The translations under genes and the position numbers were made by a program. From the NCBI RefSeq assembly GCF_040529065.1, contig NZ_CP132343.1, positions 3,410,001 to 3,474,000 of the forward strand: DNA of 64,000 nucleotides, in the 5' to 3' direction. The notes below the pieces were generated by a model. It did not search any database. It was not told the DNA's origin and saw only the letters and a program-made list of their open reading frames with translations. Below, piece by piece: positions 28,964-37,251 of this stretch. The DNA comes from Xanthomonas sacchari (GTDB lineage: Bacteria; Pseudomonadota; Gammaproteobacteria; Xanthomonadales; Xanthomonadaceae). Each line of letters opens with the position of its first letter. The first letter of the stretch is position 1.

Positions 28964-29519
28964 CGCGTTTTCGCCTTGAGACCGCGCTCGGGTCGAGGTG
29001 ATCGACCCGATAGCGCATCCCGAGGCTGCGTCATGCCGGCATCTTCCCATCACCGCGCGTCGCCGGCACGCATTTCTCCACGACACGCCTGCGTACTCTG
29101 ACGCCGGCGGTGTCGCCGGCCATCCCTCGTAGCGACGCGCCATCCTGCGGCGTTCGCACCTTGGCCCCGCCCCGCTGTCGAGCGTAGGGCGAACATAGCC
29201 ACGGACACGTTGTCCGGCCTCGCCCTTCCGGGCAGCACTCCATCCGCCGACCGAACCCGAACCGGGCACGTCCAACCGACCGGGCAGCGGACACCTGCTC
29301 AAGTGCCAACGACCATGCGGCAGTGAAATCGTCGGCGCAAAACGACAAAGATATTGCAAACAATTCGCATTTGCATGGAAAATGAACACACTGTCCGCAT
29401 CGCACCCGCGGCAGACACCCTTTCGCACTGCCGCCCGACCCTGGCGCCGCGCCCGCTCCTAGTGAGGAACGGCCGGTGTCCGCGGCCGGGGCGTCATCCA
29501 TCCTGCAACCGAACCGCCC
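28964..29519. other. Long leader region upstream of the TonB-dependent receptor
   Basis: 556 bp without a convincing gene; minus-strand open frames here are GC-shadow-like. It holds the Fur-box-like palindrome at 29356. I looked for a cobalamin-type riboswitch and did not find one. Confidence 0.55.
29356..29374 (+). promoter_or_regulatory. Fur-box-like palindrome upstream of siderophore receptor
   Basis: GCAAACAATTCGCATTTGC has perfect outer arms (TGCAAA/TTTGCA when extended by one base on each side) and resembles Fur boxes of the GCAAATGAGAATCATTTGC form. It is 145 bp upstream of the receptor ATG, fitting iron repression. Confidence 0.7.
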
Positions 29520-31814
29520 ATGACCTCTCCGATCAAGCGCCGCAAACACACCGTGACCCGTCAGGCCGCCGCACCGACCCTCACCACCGCCGTGCTGCTC
29601 GGCGGGCTGAGTCTGCTCTCCCCCGCGCATGCGGAGACCGGCGACCAGCCCACCACCCTGGACAAGGTCGACGTGCAGGCGCAGCGCGCCAAGCGCTACC
29701 TGGTGGAAGTGCCGGACTCGCCGAAGTTCACCCAGCCGCTGATCGACACCCCGCAGACCCTCAACATCATCGGCAAGGACCTGTTCAACGAACAGGGCGC
29801 CACCACCCTCACCGAAGCGCTGCGCAACAGCCCGGGCGTGGGCACGTTCTACGTCGGCGAGAACGGCAACACCAGCACCGGCGATGCGATCTACATGCGC
29901 GGTTTCGACAGCTCCAGCAGCATCTTCGTCGACGGGCTGCGCGACCTCGGTTCGATCTCGCGCGACGTGTTCAACATCGAGCAGATCGAAGTCGAGAAGG
30001 GTCCGGCCGGCACCGACAACGGCCGCAGTGCGCCGACCGGCGCGATCAACCTGGTGAGCAAGCAGGCGCACCTGGACAACGCCAGCAGCGCCACGCTGTC
30101 CGGCGGCGACCATGGCCAGCGCCGCGCGACCGCGGACTGGAACCAGGCGCTGGGCGCCAGCAGCGCGCTGCGGGTCAACGTGATGGGCCAGGACAGCGAC
30201 GCCATCGGCCGCGACCATGTCGCCAACAAGCGCTGGGGCCTGGCCTCGTCGCTGGCGTTCGGCCTGGGTACCGACACGCGCTACCTGCTCGACCTGCTGT
30301 ACGTGAAGCAGGACAACGTACCTGATGGCGGCGTGCCGACCATCGGCCTGCCCGGCTACAGTTCGCCCGATCCCACACGGCCGTGGCTCGGCAGCGCGGC
30401 GCGCGTGGACCGCAGCAGCTTCTACGGCACCCGCGCCGACCACGACGACGTGACCGCGAAGATGGCGACCTTCCGCATCGAGCACGACGTCTCCGACACG
30501 GTCAAGCTGACCAACACCGCGCGCTGGGGCCGCAACGAACAGGATTACCTGCTGTTCGCGTTCATGCCCAACGCCGCCAACCTGCGCACGCCGAATCCGG
30601 CCGATCCGGCAACCTGGACGGTGGCGCGCAGCCTGCCGACCTTCAAGGACCAGCAATACACCCTGCTCGCCGACCAGTTGAACCTGCGCGTGGACTTCGC
30701 CACCGGTGCGGTACGGCACAACCTGAGCACCGGCGTGGAAGCCTCGCGCGAGGAACTGCGCAGTTGGGGGCACAACCTCGTCGACCGTGCGGCCTGGCTG
30801 GCGGCCAATCCGGCCAACCTGTATGCGCCGGACTGGAACACCACGCCGCTGCGCACCGCACGCAACGGCGCGCGCAGCCACGGCACCACCACCACCTACT
30901 CGGCCTATGCCTTCGACACGCTGAAGTTCGGCGAGAGCTTCCTGGTCACCGCCGGGGTGCGCGCGGACCGCTACAAGACCGACTTCGACAGCCTGGTGTG
31001 CAGTTCCGCCACCTCCACCGCCGCGCCCTGCACCACCGTGGTCGGCCTGGACACTGACATCGCCGACACGCTGTTCAGCTGGAAACTCGGCGCGGTCTAC
31101 AAGGCCAACGAGGACGTGAGCGTGTACGCGAACTTCGCCACCTCGCAGCAGCCGCCTGGCGGCAGCACGCTGGAACTGAGCGCCTCGGCGAACAACGCCA
31201 ACAATCCGCGCTTCGATCCGCAGAAGGCCAAGACCGCCGAGGTCGGCACGAAATGGAATTTCCTCGACGATGCGCTGTTCGCGACGCTGGCGCTGTTCCG
31301 CACCGACGTGAACAACGAGATCGTGCAGGGCAGCGACGGGCTGTACTACCAGAGTGGCGCAAAGCGCGTGCAAGGCGTCGAACTGTCGGCGGTGGGCAAG
31401 CTGACCGAGCGTTGGTCCGTGTCCAGCGGCTACACCAAGCTGGATGCGCGGGTGCGGCAAGGCACGACGGTCTCGCAGGACGGCAGCCAGGACCTGGCCT
31501 ATACCCCAGACAGCGCATTCACCGCCTGGACCACCTACACCTTGCCGTTCGGACTGACCGTCGGCGGTGGCGTGCGCTACTCGGGCGAGATGAAGCGCGG
31601 GCGCGACGGCGCGGTCGGCACGCCGGCGTTCGTGAAGTCGTACACGGTGTGGGACGCGGTGCTGAGCTACCCGGTCAACGACCACGTGGCGCTGCGCCTC
31701 AACGCCTACAACCTGTTCGACAAGGACTACGTTGCCGCGATCAACAAGAGCGGCTTCCGCTACACCCCCGGCGCGCCGCGCTCGGTGCTGCTGACCGCCG
31801 AGGTCCGGTTCTGA
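29520..31814 (+). CDS. TonB-dependent catecholate-type siderophore receptor (Fiu/PiuA-like)
   Basis: 764 aa. A signal peptide (cleavage after ...SPAHA, about residue 38) is followed by the plug domain (TPQTLNIIGKDLFNEQGATT, ALRNSPGV, YMRGFDSSSSIFVDGLRD, IEVEKGPAG) and a 22-strand-type barrel ending in SVLLTAEVRF with the terminal Phe needed for outer-membrane insertion. Such receptors take up ferric catecholates or monomeric catechols. Adjacent piuC and the upstream Fur-like box support an iron role and the Fiu/PiuA assignment; the exact ligand is inferred. Confidence 0.88.
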   Translation: MTSPIKRRKHTVTRQAAAPTLTTAVLLGGLSLLSPAHAETGDQPTTLDKVDVQAQRAKRYLVEVPDSPKFTQPLIDTPQTLNIIGKDLFNEQGATTLTEALRNSPGVGTFYVGENGNTSTGDAIYMRGFDSSSSIFVDGLRDLGSISRDVFNIEQIEVEKGPAGTDNGRSAPTGAINLVSKQAHLDNASSATLSGGDHGQRRATADWNQALGASSALRVNVMGQDSDAIGRDHVANKRWGLASSLAFGLGTDTRYLLDLLYVKQDNVPDGGVPTIGLPGYSSPDPTRPWLGSAARVDRSSFYGTRADHDDVTAKMATFRIEHDVSDTVKLTNTARWGRNEQDYLLFAFMPNAANLRTPNPADPATWTVARSLPTFKDQQYTLLADQLNLRVDFATGAVRHNLSTGVEASREELRSWGHNLVDRAAWLAANPANLYAPDWNTTPLRTARNGARSHGTTTTYSAYAFDTLKFGESFLVTAGVRADRYKTDFDSLVCSSATSTAAPCTTVVGLDTDIADTLFSWKLGAVYKANEDVSVYANFATSQQPPGGSTLELSASANNANNPRFDPQKAKTAEVGTKWNFLDDALFATLALFRTDVNNEIVQGSDGLYYQSGAKRVQGVELSAVGKLTERWSVSSGYTKLDARVRQGTTVSQDGSQDLAYTPDSAFTAWTTYTLPFGLTVGGGVRYSGEMKRGRDGAVGTPAFVKSYTVWDAVLSYPVNDHVALRLNAYNLFDKDYVAAINKSGFRYTPGAPRSVLLTAEVRF

Positions 31815-31877
31815 CCGACCGCGCCTGCCAATGCGCGGTGGACGCCCTATCCTGGGCGTCCACCGCCGGAGCGCCGC

Positions 31878-32570
31878 ATGCTGCTGCATATTCCCGACAT
31901 CCTCAGCGCCGATGAGGTCGCACGGTTCCGCCAGGCACTGGAGAGTGCCGACTGGGTGGACGGCCGCGAAACCGTCGGCGCGCAGGGTGCGCAGGTCAAG
32001 CGCAACCTGCAACTGGCCGATGCCTCGCCGCTGAAGCAGGAACTCGGCCAGGCGGTACTGAGCGCGCTGGCGCGCAGCCCGCTGTACTTCGCCGCGGCGC
32101 TGCCGTTGCGCACCATCCCGCCGCGCTTCAATCGCTATGCCGGCGGCGGCAGCTACGGCCTGCACGTCGATGGCGCGGTGATGACCCAGGCCGCCACCGC
32201 CGCGCAGCCGGCGCTGACCGTGCGCAGCGACCTGTCCTGCACGCTGTTCCTCAGTGCGCCGGAGGAGTACGACGGCGGCGAACTGCTGATCCACGACACC
32301 TACGGCGAGCACGAGGTCAAGCTGCCCGCCGGCGACCTGATCCTGTACCCGTCCAGCAGCCTGCACCGGGTGGCGCCGGTGACCCGTGGCGCGCGGCTGG
32401 CTTCGTTCTTCTGGGTGCAGAGCCTGGTGCGCGACGCCGGCCGCCGGCAGACGCTGTTCGACCTGGACACCGCGATCCAGGCGCTGACCGCCAGCGGCGC
32501 GAACGCGGCGGCGCTGCTGCGCCTGACCAACGTCTACCACAACCTGCTGCGCGACTGGTCGGAGACCTGA
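31878..32570 (+). CDS. piuC: PiuC-type Fe(II)/2-oxoglutarate-dependent dioxygenase
   Basis: 230 aa. The PKHD-type hydroxylase core is present: iron ligands H96 and D98 in [10 protein letters not shown] and H163 in [10 protein letters not shown], plus the 2-oxoglutarate-binding R173 in ARLASFFW. The start [19 protein letters not shown] is typical of PiuC/YbiX. In Pseudomonas and E. coli the gene travels with piuA/fiu, as here (64 bp after the receptor), and belongs to the iron-starvation response. Its substrate is not established. Confidence 0.9.
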   Translation: MLLHIPDILSADEVARFRQALESADWVDGRETVGAQGAQVKRNLQLADASPLKQELGQAVLSALARSPLYFAAALPLRTIPPRFNRYAGGGSYGLHVDGAVMTQAATAAQPALTVRSDLSCTLFLSAPEEYDGGELLIHDTYGEHEVKLPAGDLILYPSSSLHRVAPVTRGARLASFFWVQSLVRDAGRRQTLFDLDTAIQALTASGANAAALLRLTNVYHNLLRDWSET

Positions 32571-32670
32571 GCGTGCGCGGCGACGCGGACGCGACCCGCA
32601 GCGCCAGCGTGCGCGCGCGCAGCGCCGGGTGCCGACGTCCCGACAATGCAGCGCAGCCCGTGGTCGATGC

Positions 32671-33645
32671 ATGACCGCCGCCTCCCACACCAGTGCCGGC
32701 ATCGCCACCCTGCACGGCCGCAGCATGGGCACGCACTGGAGCGCCAGACTGGTCGCACCGCGCGCGCATGACCTGCCGATGCTGCGCGACGCGATCCAGG
32801 CCCGGCTCGATCTGGTCGTCGCGCAGATGAGCACCTGGGACGCGCAGTCTGATCTCGTCCGCTACAACCGTGCCGACGCCGACAGCTGGCACGCCTTGCC
32901 GGCCGCGCTGGACACGGTGCTGCGCTGCGCGCTGGAGGTGGCGCAGCGCAGCGACGGCGCCTTCGACCCCACCATCGGCGCCGTGGTCGGCCTGTGGGGG
33001 TTCGGCGCCGAGGCCGGCGATCGAAGGGTGCCCGGCGTCGCGGCACTGCAACAGGCCCGCGCCGCCGGCGACTGGCGCCGGCTGCACGTCGACGGCGCTG
33101 GCCGCTGGCAACAGCCGGGTGGGCTGCAGTTGGATCTGTCGGCGATCGCCAAGGGCTACGGTGTCGACCTGGCGGCGGCGGCACTGCGTGCGCATGGCGT
33201 GGAGAGCGCATTGGTCGAGGTCGGCGGGGACCTCTACGGCTTCGGTCGCAAGCCGGATGGACAGGCGTGGCGCGTGCTGATCGAGGCTGCGCCTGCAGAG
33301 GAACGACGTGGCGACGTGGCGCCACGCGCACTCGCGGTCGACGGCCTGGCGGTGGCCACGTCCGGCGATCGCTGGCACCACTTCGAGCAGGACGGCCGGC
33401 GCTACGGACACCTGCTGGACCCGCGCAGCGGCCGCCCGATCGCCGCGACGCTGGCCGCGGTCACGGTGGCGGCTGCCGATACGATGCGCGCCGATGCCTG
33501 GGCCACGGCATTGGGCGTGCTTGGGGTCGAGGCCGGCCTGGCCTGCGCCGAGCGCGAGGGGCTGGCGGTGCGCTTCCTGCTGCGCCACGCCGACGGCGTG
33601 CAGGAACGGCTCAGCAGCGCCTTCGCCACGTTGCTCGACGCATGA
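32671..33645 (+). CDS. apbE: FAD:protein FMN transferase (ApbE family)
   Basis: 324 aa. ApbE proteins attach FMN covalently to Thr/Ser of flavoproteins such as NqrB/NqrC, or act in flavin trafficking. Family signatures: GRSMGTHWSARL, MSTWDAQSDLVRYN, GAFDPTIGAVVGLWGFG, LDLSAIAKGYGVDLAA, ALVEVGGDLYGFGRKPDG, LDPRSGRPI and ADTMRADAWATAL. No lipobox is seen at the N-terminus. ATG 32671 is preferred over an upstream GTG. It closes the receptor-piuC-apbE run. Confidence 0.9.
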   Translation: MTAASHTSAGIATLHGRSMGTHWSARLVAPRAHDLPMLRDAIQARLDLVVAQMSTWDAQSDLVRYNRADADSWHALPAALDTVLRCALEVAQRSDGAFDPTIGAVVGLWGFGAEAGDRRVPGVAALQQARAAGDWRRLHVDGAGRWQQPGGLQLDLSAIAKGYGVDLAAAALRAHGVESALVEVGGDLYGFGRKPDGQAWRVLIEAAPAEERRGDVAPRALAVDGLAVATSGDRWHHFEQDGRRYGHLLDPRSGRPIAATLAAVTVAAADTMRADAWATALGVLGVEAGLACAEREGLAVRFLLRHADGVQERLSSAFATLLDA

Positions 33646-33958
33646 GCGTGCGCCGGTGCGGTGGCCGCGCTTCGGCACGAGTGCGCAGACAGCCGCTGCC
33701 TGCCGCCGTTTTCTGCCACCAATGTCTGCAGTGTCATCGCGACCGCATCGATCGCACCCCGCCTCCACCGCGCGATGCTCGAAGGCGTGATCGCGCGACA
33801 TCGGGTACAGCGCAGGCGGCGCACCGTGTCGGGCCGTCGCGTGCCGGCCGGATGCGGGTGTAGCGGGAGGCTCGACAGCGACTCCCGCCTCGCGCCGCGC
33901 GGGAGGCGCGCATCGCGCGCCGATGGCCACGGTCCGCCGCGAAGGCGGACCGTCGCGG
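33646..33958. other. Convergent intergenic region without a gene
   Basis: 313 bp between apbE (+) and the EF-hand gene (-). Open frames exist but look like GC-rich non-coding sequence. No repeat unit or terminator with a T-run was recognised. Confidence 0.5.
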
Positions 33959-34708
33959 TTACGCGGCGACCGAGAACGAGGTCGACGCGCTGGCGTTGCT
34001 GCCGTAGCTGCGATACTGGTCCGACGCCAACTTGAGCAGCAATGCGTAGGCATCCTGCGCGCTGCTGGTACTGGAGGCCGAGCTGGAATCGGAACTGCTG
34101 GCAGAACTGGAACTCGAACTGCTGGCGGCACTGCTATTGGCACCGCTGGTACTGGCAGTGGCACTGGCGCTGGCACCGCCCTCGCCACCCCGCGGCGGCG
34201 GCGGCCCCATCGGGCGCATGCCGCTCTTCAGTTCCTGCAGGCTGATGCCGCCGTCCTTGTCGCTGTCGAGCTTGGCGAACAGGTCGCTGCTGTCGCTGCC
34301 ATTGGCGGCGGCGCTCAACTCCTTGCTGCTGATGACGCCGTCGCCATCGGTATCCAGGCTGCTCAGGATCGACTTGGCGTCCTTGTCTGCACCGCCCTGC
34401 GGCGGCGGCGGCGGCGCCAGGGCCTGGGAGAACTCGCTCTCGCTGACGGTACCGCCACCGTCCTGATCCAGCATGCTCATCAGGCCATCGATGTCGATGC
34501 TGGAACTGCTGTCGCTCTCGCTGGACTTCAGCGCCGCGCTCAACTCGGAACTGCTGAGGCTGCCGTCGTTGTCGCTGTCGATGCTCTTGAACAACTTCTG
34601 CAGCGGATTCTGCTCCGCGGTTTGCGTCGTTTGCGCGGACGCACTGCTGGCCGTACTGAAGCGGCTGGCAGCATAGGCCGAACTGCCACTGCTGATGCTG
34701 CTGATCAT
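33959..34708 (-). CDS. EF-hand calcium-binding protein, Ser-rich
   Basis: 249 aa. Four EF-hand loops are visible: DSDNDGSLSSSE, DQDGGGTVSESE, DTDGDGVISSKE and DSDKDGGISLQE. They are separated by Ser-rich and PPPPP/PPPP linkers, and a long Ser/Ala tail (residues ~185-235) precedes the C-terminus. There is no classical signal peptide: the N-terminus MISSISSGSSAYAASRFS is Ser-rich and polar, a composition also seen in type III secretion signals. Calcium binding is well supported. Secretion or effector status (compare calmodulin-like Xanthomonas effectors) is only a possibility. Confidence 0.75.
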   Translation of the reverse strand: MISSISSGSSAYAASRFSTASSASAQTTQTAEQNPLQKLFKSIDSDNDGSLSSSELSAALKSSESDSSSSIDIDGLMSMLDQDGGGTVSESEFSQALAPPPPPQGGADKDAKSILSSLDTDGDGVISSKELSAAANGSDSSDLFAKLDSDKDGGISLQELKSGMRPMGPPPPRGGEGGASASATASTSGANSSAASSSSSSSASSSDSSSASSTSSAQDAYALLLKLASDQYRSYGSNASASTSFSVAA

Positions 34709-35040
34709 GCGAACCCCCTAGTGTCATGAAGTGCAGTCGTGGAATGCAGCGATCGCTGCGGTCATGGCTGCTCCGACGGGTCAACCCGACGCCAGCAGTG
34801 TCGAGGCATGGGTTGTCAGCAAGATATCGGCTTTGTATCAGAACTGAAACACACGCTGAATTCACATCTAGCGTGCAGGGGGAGCGTGCCAGCGGCTGAT
34901 GTCGCGCGGCACCCGCGCACCGGCGCATGCCCGGGCCAGACGACGCCGGCCGCCGGTGAGGCAGCAACGCTGCGGGGCGGAAAACGCAGGTCCGGCAAGA
35001 CCGGCACGCCGCTGTGGGCACGCGGCCAGGCCGGCCCCGC
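34709..35040. other. Region upstream of the EF-hand gene
   Basis: 332 bp between the response regulator stop and the EF-hand start, both on the minus strand. I looked for a plant-inducible-promoter box (TTCGC-N15-TTCGC) near the EF-hand start and did not see one. No gene is supported. Confidence 0.45.
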
Positions 35041-35748
35041 TCAGCGGACGGCGGGCGCCCCCACCTGATGCGGCTCGAACAGATACCCCTTGCCGCGCAC
35101 GGTGCGGATCCATTGCGGCACCAGCGGGTCGTCGCCGAGCTTCTGGCGCAGCCGCGAGACCTGCAGATCGATGCCGCGGCTGCCCGCCGCGGCGCTGGCC
35201 TCGCCATCGCCCAGTGCGGTGCGCAGCGTCTCGCGCGTGAGCACCTCGCCGGGCTGCTCGAGGAAGACCGCCATCAATCGCAGTTCGCCGGGCGACAGCG
35301 GAATCGTCCGCCCGTCCGGCGCCACCGCCTGGTGACGCGCCGCATCGACCTGCCAGCCGCCATGCGCCGCCGGCGGCGGCTGCGTGGCACGGACCCGGCG
35401 CAACACCGCATTGAGCCGCGCCACCAGTTCGCGCAGGTCGGGCGGCCGCACCAGGAAGTCGTCGGCGCCCAGATCCAGCCCGATCACCCGATCCACCGGC
35501 TCGGCGCGATCGGCCATCATCACGATGGCGATGTCGCCGCGGTCGCGCAGATGCCGGCACAGGCGCAGGCCCTCGGCGCCGTCGAGGCCGGCATCGAGTA
35601 CCACGGCGTCGTAATGCCCGGCCGCCAGTTGCGCCTGCAGCTGCGGCGCACTGTCGGCGTCGTGGGTCTGCAGGTTGAAACAGGCCAGGTAACCGCGGAT
35701 CCGGTCGCGCAAGGCCGCGTCCGCGTCCGCCACCAGAATTTTCGCCAT
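35041..35748 (-). CDS. OmpR-family response regulator with degenerate receiver
   Basis: 235 aa. The receiver keeps the phosphoacceptor-type Asp (VVLDAGLDGAEG) but departs from the norm elsewhere: the acidic pair reads ADADAA, the conserved Thr/Ser is replaced (MMADRAEP) and the conserved Lys is Arg (FLVRPPD). The C-terminal winged helix is intact (LSPGELRLMAVFLEQPGEVLTRETL..., VSRLRQKLGDD, IRTVRGKGYLF). No histidine kinase adjoins it. It may act independently of phosphorylation. Confidence 0.85.
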   Translation of the reverse strand: MAKILVADADAALRDRIRGYLACFNLQTHDADSAPQLQAQLAAGHYDAVVLDAGLDGAEGLRLCRHLRDRGDIAIVMMADRAEPVDRVIGLDLGADDFLVRPPDLRELVARLNAVLRRVRATQPPPAAHGGWQVDAARHQAVAPDGRTIPLSPGELRLMAVFLEQPGEVLTRETLRTALGDGEASAAAGSRGIDLQVSRLRQKLGDDPLVPQWIRTVRGKGYLFEPHQVGAPAVR

Positions 35749-35865
35749 CCACCTGTTATCCGAGACCACCTGTCGGCTTCCGCTGTTCGGCCCGGGTGGC
35801 CGCGTCCGCGCATTGGACGCGGTCGGCGCCGACGCCGCAAGACCCGCGCGCACGGCGTCGCAGGC

Positions 35866-36474
35866 TCAGTCGGCGGGGGTCGCCAAGGCCTCGATGCGCA
35901 TCGCCAGCAACTCCCCGCCCCCGCTCAAAGCGAAGCGGCGCCTGGCATCGGCGGCCAACCAGGCACTGTCGCCGGCCGCCAATGGCGGCAGTCCGCTGGC
36001 CGCATCGAACTGCGCTTGCCCTGCCAGAAGATGAACGGCCCAGGCGACACCGGGTTCGGCGAAGAACAGCATCGGCCCGACCAGCGGCCGGTGCAGCAGT
36101 TGCGTGCGCAGCCGGTCGCGTCGCCACATGAGGTTGAAATCGTGGGTCGGCCCATCCAGCAACTCGCCGCGCAGCGGCCGCTCGCCGGCGAAGCGCAGGC
36201 GCGCGCACGGGTCCTGCAGCACCTGCTCCTCGCCGTCGTCGAAGCGCAGGCGTACGCCGTTGCCGCGCAGCAGGACCAGTTCGCGGTCGATCCCGGGAAA
36301 CGGTGAAAAGGCGGCGTCCTGCTCGATCTCGGCGATGGACAGGCGCAGCAGCCAGTCGTCGCCGACCGCCGGCAGTCGCAGGATCTCCCGGGTCCAGCCC
36401 AGGCCGTTGCGCCAGCGTTCGCGGCGATACTCGTTGGCGGGAATGACCCGCGCAGACAGCGTGCACCCATCCAT
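35866..36474 (-). CDS. HutD-family cupin protein
   Basis: 202 aa. The sequence matches HutD/Ves: ARVIPANEYRRERWRNGLGWTREI, WLLRLSIAEIEQDAAFSPFPGIDRELVLLRG, PTHDFNLMWRRD. HutD proteins are bicupins linked to histidine utilisation regulation, although no hut genes are nearby here. The start at 36474 (MDGCTLSARVIP) gives the family length. It is downstream of a minus-strand terminator and so has its own promoter. Confidence 0.82.
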   Translation of the reverse strand: MDGCTLSARVIPANEYRRERWRNGLGWTREILRLPAVGDDWLLRLSIAEIEQDAAFSPFPGIDRELVLLRGNGVRLRFDDGEEQVLQDPCARLRFAGERPLRGELLDGPTHDFNLMWRRDRLRTQLLHRPLVGPMLFFAEPGVAWAVHLLAGQAQFDAASGLPPLAAGDSAWLAADARRRFALSGGGELLAMRIEALATPAD

Positions 36475-36561
36475 CCGCACATTCTGCACGATCGCGGCGA
36501 TGGCGCCGGTTCCCCGGCCCGCCCACGGGGACGCGGGGGCAACGCAAGACGCGCCCTGGCC

Positions 36562-36608
36562 CCAAAAAAACATCGCCCGGCTGCACGTCACTGTGCAACG
36601 CCGGGCGA
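36562..36608 (-). terminator. Rho-independent terminator after the comEA-like gene
   Basis: On the minus strand TCGCCCGGC (36608-36600) pairs with GCCGGGCGA (36581-36573) over a ~18-nt loop that itself contains GCAC/GTGC pairing, followed by a run of seven Ts at 36570-36564. It separates the comEA-like gene from hutD. Confidence 0.8.
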
Positions 36609-36713
36609 CGATGTACCTCCTTGTCGGCTTCCTGCCTTCCCCCTTCGCGTCCTGCTCAGTGAGGCTGCGGCCGCGCATCCAGCGCCGGCCCTATCCTTTC
36701 GTTGCAAATCCCT

Positions 36714-37046
36714 TTAACGCCTTTCCACCGGCTTGGCAGCTGCCTGCTTGGCGGCTGTCGGCGCGGGTGCCTTCGTGGCGCCCACATCGATCCGGTCGCG
36801 GTTCCGCTCGACCGTCTTGAGCCCGATGCCCTTCACCAGTGCCAGTTCCTCGGCGCTCTTGAAAGGTCCGTGCGCCTGTCGGTAGTCGACGATCGCCTGA
36901 GCCTTGGCGGCTCCCACGTTCACCAACACCTGGTCGATTTCCTCCGCTCCAGCGGAGTTGATGTTGACCTTGTCCGCGGCGAGCGCGGAACCGGACAGCA
37001 TCAGGGCAACGACCAGCGACTTCAGGACCACGATAAAAGACTGCAT
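36714..37046 (-). CDS. ComEA-like helix-hairpin-helix DNA-binding protein
   Basis: 110 aa. A signal peptide (MQSFIVVLKSLVVALMLSGS, cleaved near ALAAD) is followed by a double HhH domain: KVNINSAGAEEIDQVLVNVGAAKAQAIVDYR and LALVKGIGLKTVERNRDRI. Periplasmic ComEA binds incoming DNA during natural transformation. The C-terminus is an Ala/Lys/Pro tail. The start at 37046 gives a standard signal peptide. It is divergent from the M20 peptidase. Confidence 0.85.
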   Translation of the reverse strand: MQSFIVVLKSLVVALMLSGSALAADKVNINSAGAEEIDQVLVNVGAAKAQAIVDYRQAHGPFKSAEELALVKGIGLKTVERNRDRIDVGATKAPAPTAAKQAAAKPVERR

Positions 37047-37251
37047 GGCAACGCTCCTTGTGACTTGGATGGGGACTTCGCCGGCCTTTCCTGCCGGCGT
37101 GGTCAGCATCGCTCGCCACATGGGTACAGCCTATCGTCGGAGCGCGTCACAAACAGCAGGTAAACGGCGCGTCGCCGTGTAGGAAAAACCCTACACGGGC
37201 ACCCGGGCGTAGAATGGCTGCACACGTGTGCAATCACTTCGGAGCTTTTTC

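Noticed and set aside
28964-29355. A riboswitch upstream of the TonB-dependent receptor
   Set aside because: No cobalamin or other conserved core was found; the Fur-like box gives a simpler explanation.
29031-32834. A 1267-codon minus-strand open frame across the siderophore receptor and piuC
   Set aside because: Shadow of the receptor and piuC frames; residues are compositionally biased and it crosses the Fur-box region.
33646-34035. A plus-strand frame (33661-34035) after apbE
   Set aside because: No ribosome site, Arg/Cys-rich random-looking composition, and it runs into the EF-hand gene antisense.
34709-34860. PIP box upstream of the EF-hand gene
   Set aside because: A GCGAA occurs near 34709 but no second copy at the required spacing.
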